This document shows, one piece after another, positions 60,606 to 64,000 of a stretch of DNA of 64,000 nt. This stretch comes from Mangifera indica. Its lineage: Eukaryota > Streptophyta > Magnoliopsida > Sapindales > Anacardiaceae. Positions within the stretch are counted from its first letter, which is position 1; the number at the start of each line of letters is the position of its first letter. The translations under genes were made by a program, and so were the position numbers. Below the pieces are notes generated by a model. It was not told where the DNA came from. It did not search any database and was given only the letters and a program-made list of their open reading frames with translations. Location of the stretch: NCBI RefSeq assembly GCF_011075055.1, contig NC_058150.1, positions 434,001 through 498,000 on the forward strand, given 5' to 3'.

Positions 60606-62287
60606 ATGGCCTCGAAAGGCATTGCAAATTTGACCCTTATTTTCAGGATTCTTGCTCTTTTGCTTTCGGTTGGCTGTATTGTGGTGCTTGTTACTGATAC
60701 GGTCAAGTTCAGTGATGGCTCCAAGACTACCTTCAAGGATGTAATGACTTACAGGTAATTTTTTTCCTTGGGGAGACATTGATCAATGAGTTATTTTGTT
60801 GTTTGTAGACCCTTAGGGTTGGATGTGATCTGAGCCGGTTTGGTCTCATATCGTTGTTCAGTTAAAACAAACCTAACTTGAGTTAAAGTTTCAGCGCTTG
60901 TTGAGTTCGGCTCAAAATCTCATCTCAGCAGTGATTTTTTTTTTTTAAAAGAGACTTTTCTTCTTCTTTAATGCAACTAAACAATTAGTTCAAACAAATT
61001 GAAATTAAACTTGAGTTGGCTATTTTTTATTTGAGTAAAGCTTAAAATGACTTTTATTTGAGCTTAATTTAGTTCAAATTCAGTACAAACTTAAATATTT
61101 TTAATATATAATATTATATGTTTAAACAGTAGATATTCAATTTGAGAAGTTTGAAACCAAGTTTTACCTAAATCGAATCGAATTGAGCTTACTTGACTCT
61201 TTCTGATTCGATTGTGACCTTACTAATTAATACAAACAAACTAATAAATTATCATATGATTGGATAAATCTAATTATTTATTTAATTTTTAATTTAAAAT
61301 TACTTTTGTTTATATTAACGCGTGTGTATGTATGTATATATGTATGTATGTATATAAAGTATTGTTGCTTCATATATAACTAATATTCATTTCTACATAT
61401 TAATGTTGTTACTTATTGGTTACCGAACAAACAAAAATTTGCAGATACGTCCTTGCTACTGCTGCATTCGGAGGAGCCTATTCACTGCTGCAATTACCTT
61501 TTGCGATCTATTATGCTTGCACTGATAAGAGACTGATTCGTGGCCGATATTTGCCAGAATTTGATTTCCATGGTGACAAGGTCAATTAATATTAAATTCT
61601 TAAAATTTGATGCATCGTGGTCTTTTCGAACTGGTAATTTTTAGACTCGATCCGTATCAAATCCTAAGGGACTTATGATGAGTTTGGTTCCTACCCACAT
61701 TCATGTCTCTAAGGTTAATTTGATTTGTGCCAAGACCAACTAAAAGAGAGAGTTCGATAATAATTTTATTTTAAATTAGATCTATGCATACGCATGTTTG
61801 AATTGAAATATTTAGATTAATTCAAACTTAATTCCTTTTACGAAAGCAAACATAATTCTTAGGGTAAATTTAATTTATTCAATTTAAACTGTTTTTCAAG
61901 TTTTAACGGTTCAAATCAAATTTAACTCTAGTAACAAACCTAAAATGTTATTTTTTATCTCGTTCTAAAACGATATAATTTCCATTTTCTCCTAACCTGG
62001 TATGGTTTTTTTATTCTTATCAGATTGTGAGTTTCCTCTTGGCATCAGGAGTTGGAGCTGCGTTTGCAGTAACATACGAGCTCAAATCATTTGTAGACAA
62101 TTTTTTGGAAACCATAATATCACTTGGTTTTTTGGAAGACACAGTGGCGTTGAAATCGGGAGCTGATAAATTTCTGAACAGGATCTATATAGCAGCTAGC
62201 CTTCTCTTGGGAGCTTTCGTTTGCATGGCTCTTCTTTCTGTCTTATCCTCCGTTAACCGAACAACTTCCTTTGGATTCTTCAGATAA
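60606..62287 (+). CDS. CASP-like four-transmembrane protein (CASPL4-type)
   Basis: Three exons: 60606-60754, 61445-61580 and 62024-62287, encoding 182 aa. Four hydrophobic spans are visible: IFRILALLLSVGCIVVLVT (about 11-29), YVLATAAFGGAYSLLQLPFA (about 51-70), the span after DKIVSFLLASGVGAAFAVTY and the last one IYIAASLLLGAFVCMALLS. A short N-terminus, the FKDVMTYRY extracellular segment before the second span and the SVLSSVNRTTSF tail fit Casparian strip membrane domain protein-like (CASPL) families, probably subgroup 4D. CASPs scaffold membrane domains that guide wall modification. CASPLs are broadly expressed and mostly uncharacterised. The conserved EL1 signature of true CASPs is not present, so a Casparian-strip role is not implied. 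Confidence 0.88.
61323..61357. repeat. (TGTA)n microsatellite
   Basis: Tandem tgta/tata units in CASPL intron 2, beside a stem-loop family copy. Confidence 0.85.
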
Positions 62288-64000
62288 TTAAGATATCCAT
62301 CTTTTAAGTATATGATATGTCATTACCTAAATAAAAGTTATTTTATTTTTAATTTAAAATTATATAATTATTTAATAACATATATTATAATAACATATTT
62401 GAATAACATATATTTTGAATTTCTTGTAACTCTAAAATTAATATAAAATCTTGGCCGGTTATGAATATAAATATTATTATTAGTTGAACCATACAAATTA
62501 TTTTTTTAATTCCAATTTTTTTTACTTGATTTTGTTTCTTAAAAATATAATATGTTGTTTTAACATAATTTTATTGAGTTTCTTGATTGAGTATACCGAT
62601 TTTTGAAAGATTGTTTGTTTGACTAAGTTTGCGATTGATAACAGTATTTGTTTGTGATTAATGATGATTTTTGATTGATGACAATGTTACAAGTTTATTG
62701 TTTCTTAATCCAAATGATTATTCAAAACCCCTAAATCAAAAAGGAAAAAAAATTAATTAAACTATAAAAAAATAAATAAAATTATATATATATATTTGAG
62801 TATCTGATTAAGATATATAGATGATATATCATAATTAAATTAGATAATTTTAAATTGAAAATAAAATAATATTAAATTATATAATAATACATCATATAAA
62901 TATTTAATTAAATATTTAAAATTAAATATAATATTGATTAAAAAAATAATATTTTACATAATGTTTGGACCGAGCTGTATAGGCCCCTCAAAAGACTATT
63001 CTTCCCATCCTCACTTCTAAGTGCAGCCACCAGTCCCATTTCTTTAAATGGGCTGAGAACAAATTCATTCTAATACATATTTGGAAAGTGTGTTTTCTTT
63101 TCTTTTTCTTTTTCTTTTTCTTTTTCTTTTGGTCATATTAAAATTTTGCAAACAATTCCATTATCCACTCCTATTTCAGGCCCAACACCATTGGATGGAC
63201 TGATTTGACGTATTATGTTTAGATGAAAAATGAATTACTTCAAAGCAATGTTTTCATCCGGTAGGTTAAAGAGACAATTTGTGAGCTGATTGATCCGATA
63301 GGTTGGCCAAAGTGATAGACATTAATATGACATAATTAATATTATACATATTAAATATATATTTGTAGGACAATGTACAACAATAAATGTTTTCAATTAA
63401 ATGATACATGTGTCAAGTTACAAATGTAAAAAGTCAGATTTAAACGGTGATATAAATTAGTTTGATTTATCCATTCTATTCGAATATTGTGAAATGTCTA
63501 AGACTATTTGGCTAGACCTTGAAACAATTAACTTTGTATCATTGGCCAACATGTTAGATTGAGTTAAACACTATTTAATTCAAATTTGATTCAATTATCA
63601 ACTGAGGCTAAAACTCTAACTCACACTTGACTATAGTTTTATCCATGTGAAATGGAAACTAGCATTCGAGCCCAGGTTAGCACAAGTAAGGTACAATCCT
63701 AATGGACATGTTTTTATTGATAGAAGATTTTCGTAGATTTTACTGTTCAATTACTTGGAATGAAAGGCTAAAGGGATGATGGCACTTTGGTGAGTTATTG
63801 TAAGTTGTAACAAAGGAGGTTGGGGTTGGGGGCACTTTTGATGTTTGGGATTTGATGCTTTTGACTTTAAGAATTGCAGAAGGCTAACTTCTCTTTTTGG
63901 ACTTAAAGCTAACTCTCCCCACTCACATGGCTTGTTTCTTGTGCCATCACTACTTCTCTTGCTTTTTTGCATAAATTTTTCTTATTCATAAATTATGGAT
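62288..64000. other. Intergenic spacer at window end
   Basis: Contains two degenerate copies of the AT-rich stem-loop family (62310-62420 and 62800-62960) and a (CTTTTT)n tract at 63096-63130. The last 250 bp (63750-64000) are less AT-rich and may belong to a gene beyond the window. No protein-like frame is recognised. Confidence 0.5.
63096..63130. repeat. (CTTTTT)n microsatellite
   Basis: About six tandem CTTTTT units, directly visible. Confidence 0.9.

Overview
The window is nuclear DNA of a flowering plant, probably a eudicot. It is AT-rich, has GT-AG introns, long gene-poor spacers full of decayed AT-rich inverted repeats, and proteins that all match plant families (XLG, U-box PUB, MKK7/9, KNATM, TMN, CASPL). 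I recognise eleven apparently intact protein-coding genes and two broken ones. Exon borders were placed by hand from splice signals, reading phase and family alignment from memory. No search was run.

Layout. 1-3.7 kb: repeat-rich spacer with a 171-bp tandem duplication. 3.75-4.65 kb: relic of a purple acid phosphatase of PAP17 type. 4.9-7.3 kb (-): DUF760 chloroplast protein (At3g17800-like) carrying a small MITE in intron 1. 7.3-11.4 kb: spacer. 11.4-16.8 kb (+): extra-large G protein, eight exons. 18.4-19.7 kb (+): single-exon U-box/ARM E3 ligase. 19.7-24.5 kb: spacer holding a 633-bp Mutator-type foldback element with a perfect 9-bp target duplication. 24.6-26.6 kb (-): plant BAP31-like ER membrane protein with a 279-bp hAT-type element in the spacer-like intron 2. 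28.8-29.75 kb (+): MAP kinase kinase of the MKK7/9 group. 33.3-36.2 kb (+): dihydropyrimidine dehydrogenase PYD1. 38.0-40.0 kb (-): KNATM, a MEINOX protein without homeodomain. 42.2-46.35 kb (-): KUP/HAK/KT potassium transporter pseudogene with many lesions. 49.2-49.5 kb (-): FAM32A-like protein. 50.8-54.1 kb (+): transmembrane nine protein of the TMN2-5 clade. 55.3-59.8 kb (+): conserved plastid-targeted protein of unknown function (At1g73470-like), with a solo LTR in its last intron. 60.6-62.3 kb (+): CASP-like four-TM protein.

The genes do not form a pathway. The region is best read as an ancestral gene block. PAP17, the DUF760 gene, the BAP31-like gene and PYD1 have Arabidopsis counterparts that, from memory, sit next to each other (At3g17790, At3g17800, At3g17780, At3g17810). 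Here they are spread over 33 kb with XLG, PUB and MKK genes between them. No bacterial-type system, CRISPR array, rRNA or convincing tRNA gene was seen. The most informative unannotated signals are the four transposon insertions with exact target-site duplications, the transporter and phosphatase pseudogenes, and a recurrent AT-rich stem-loop family.
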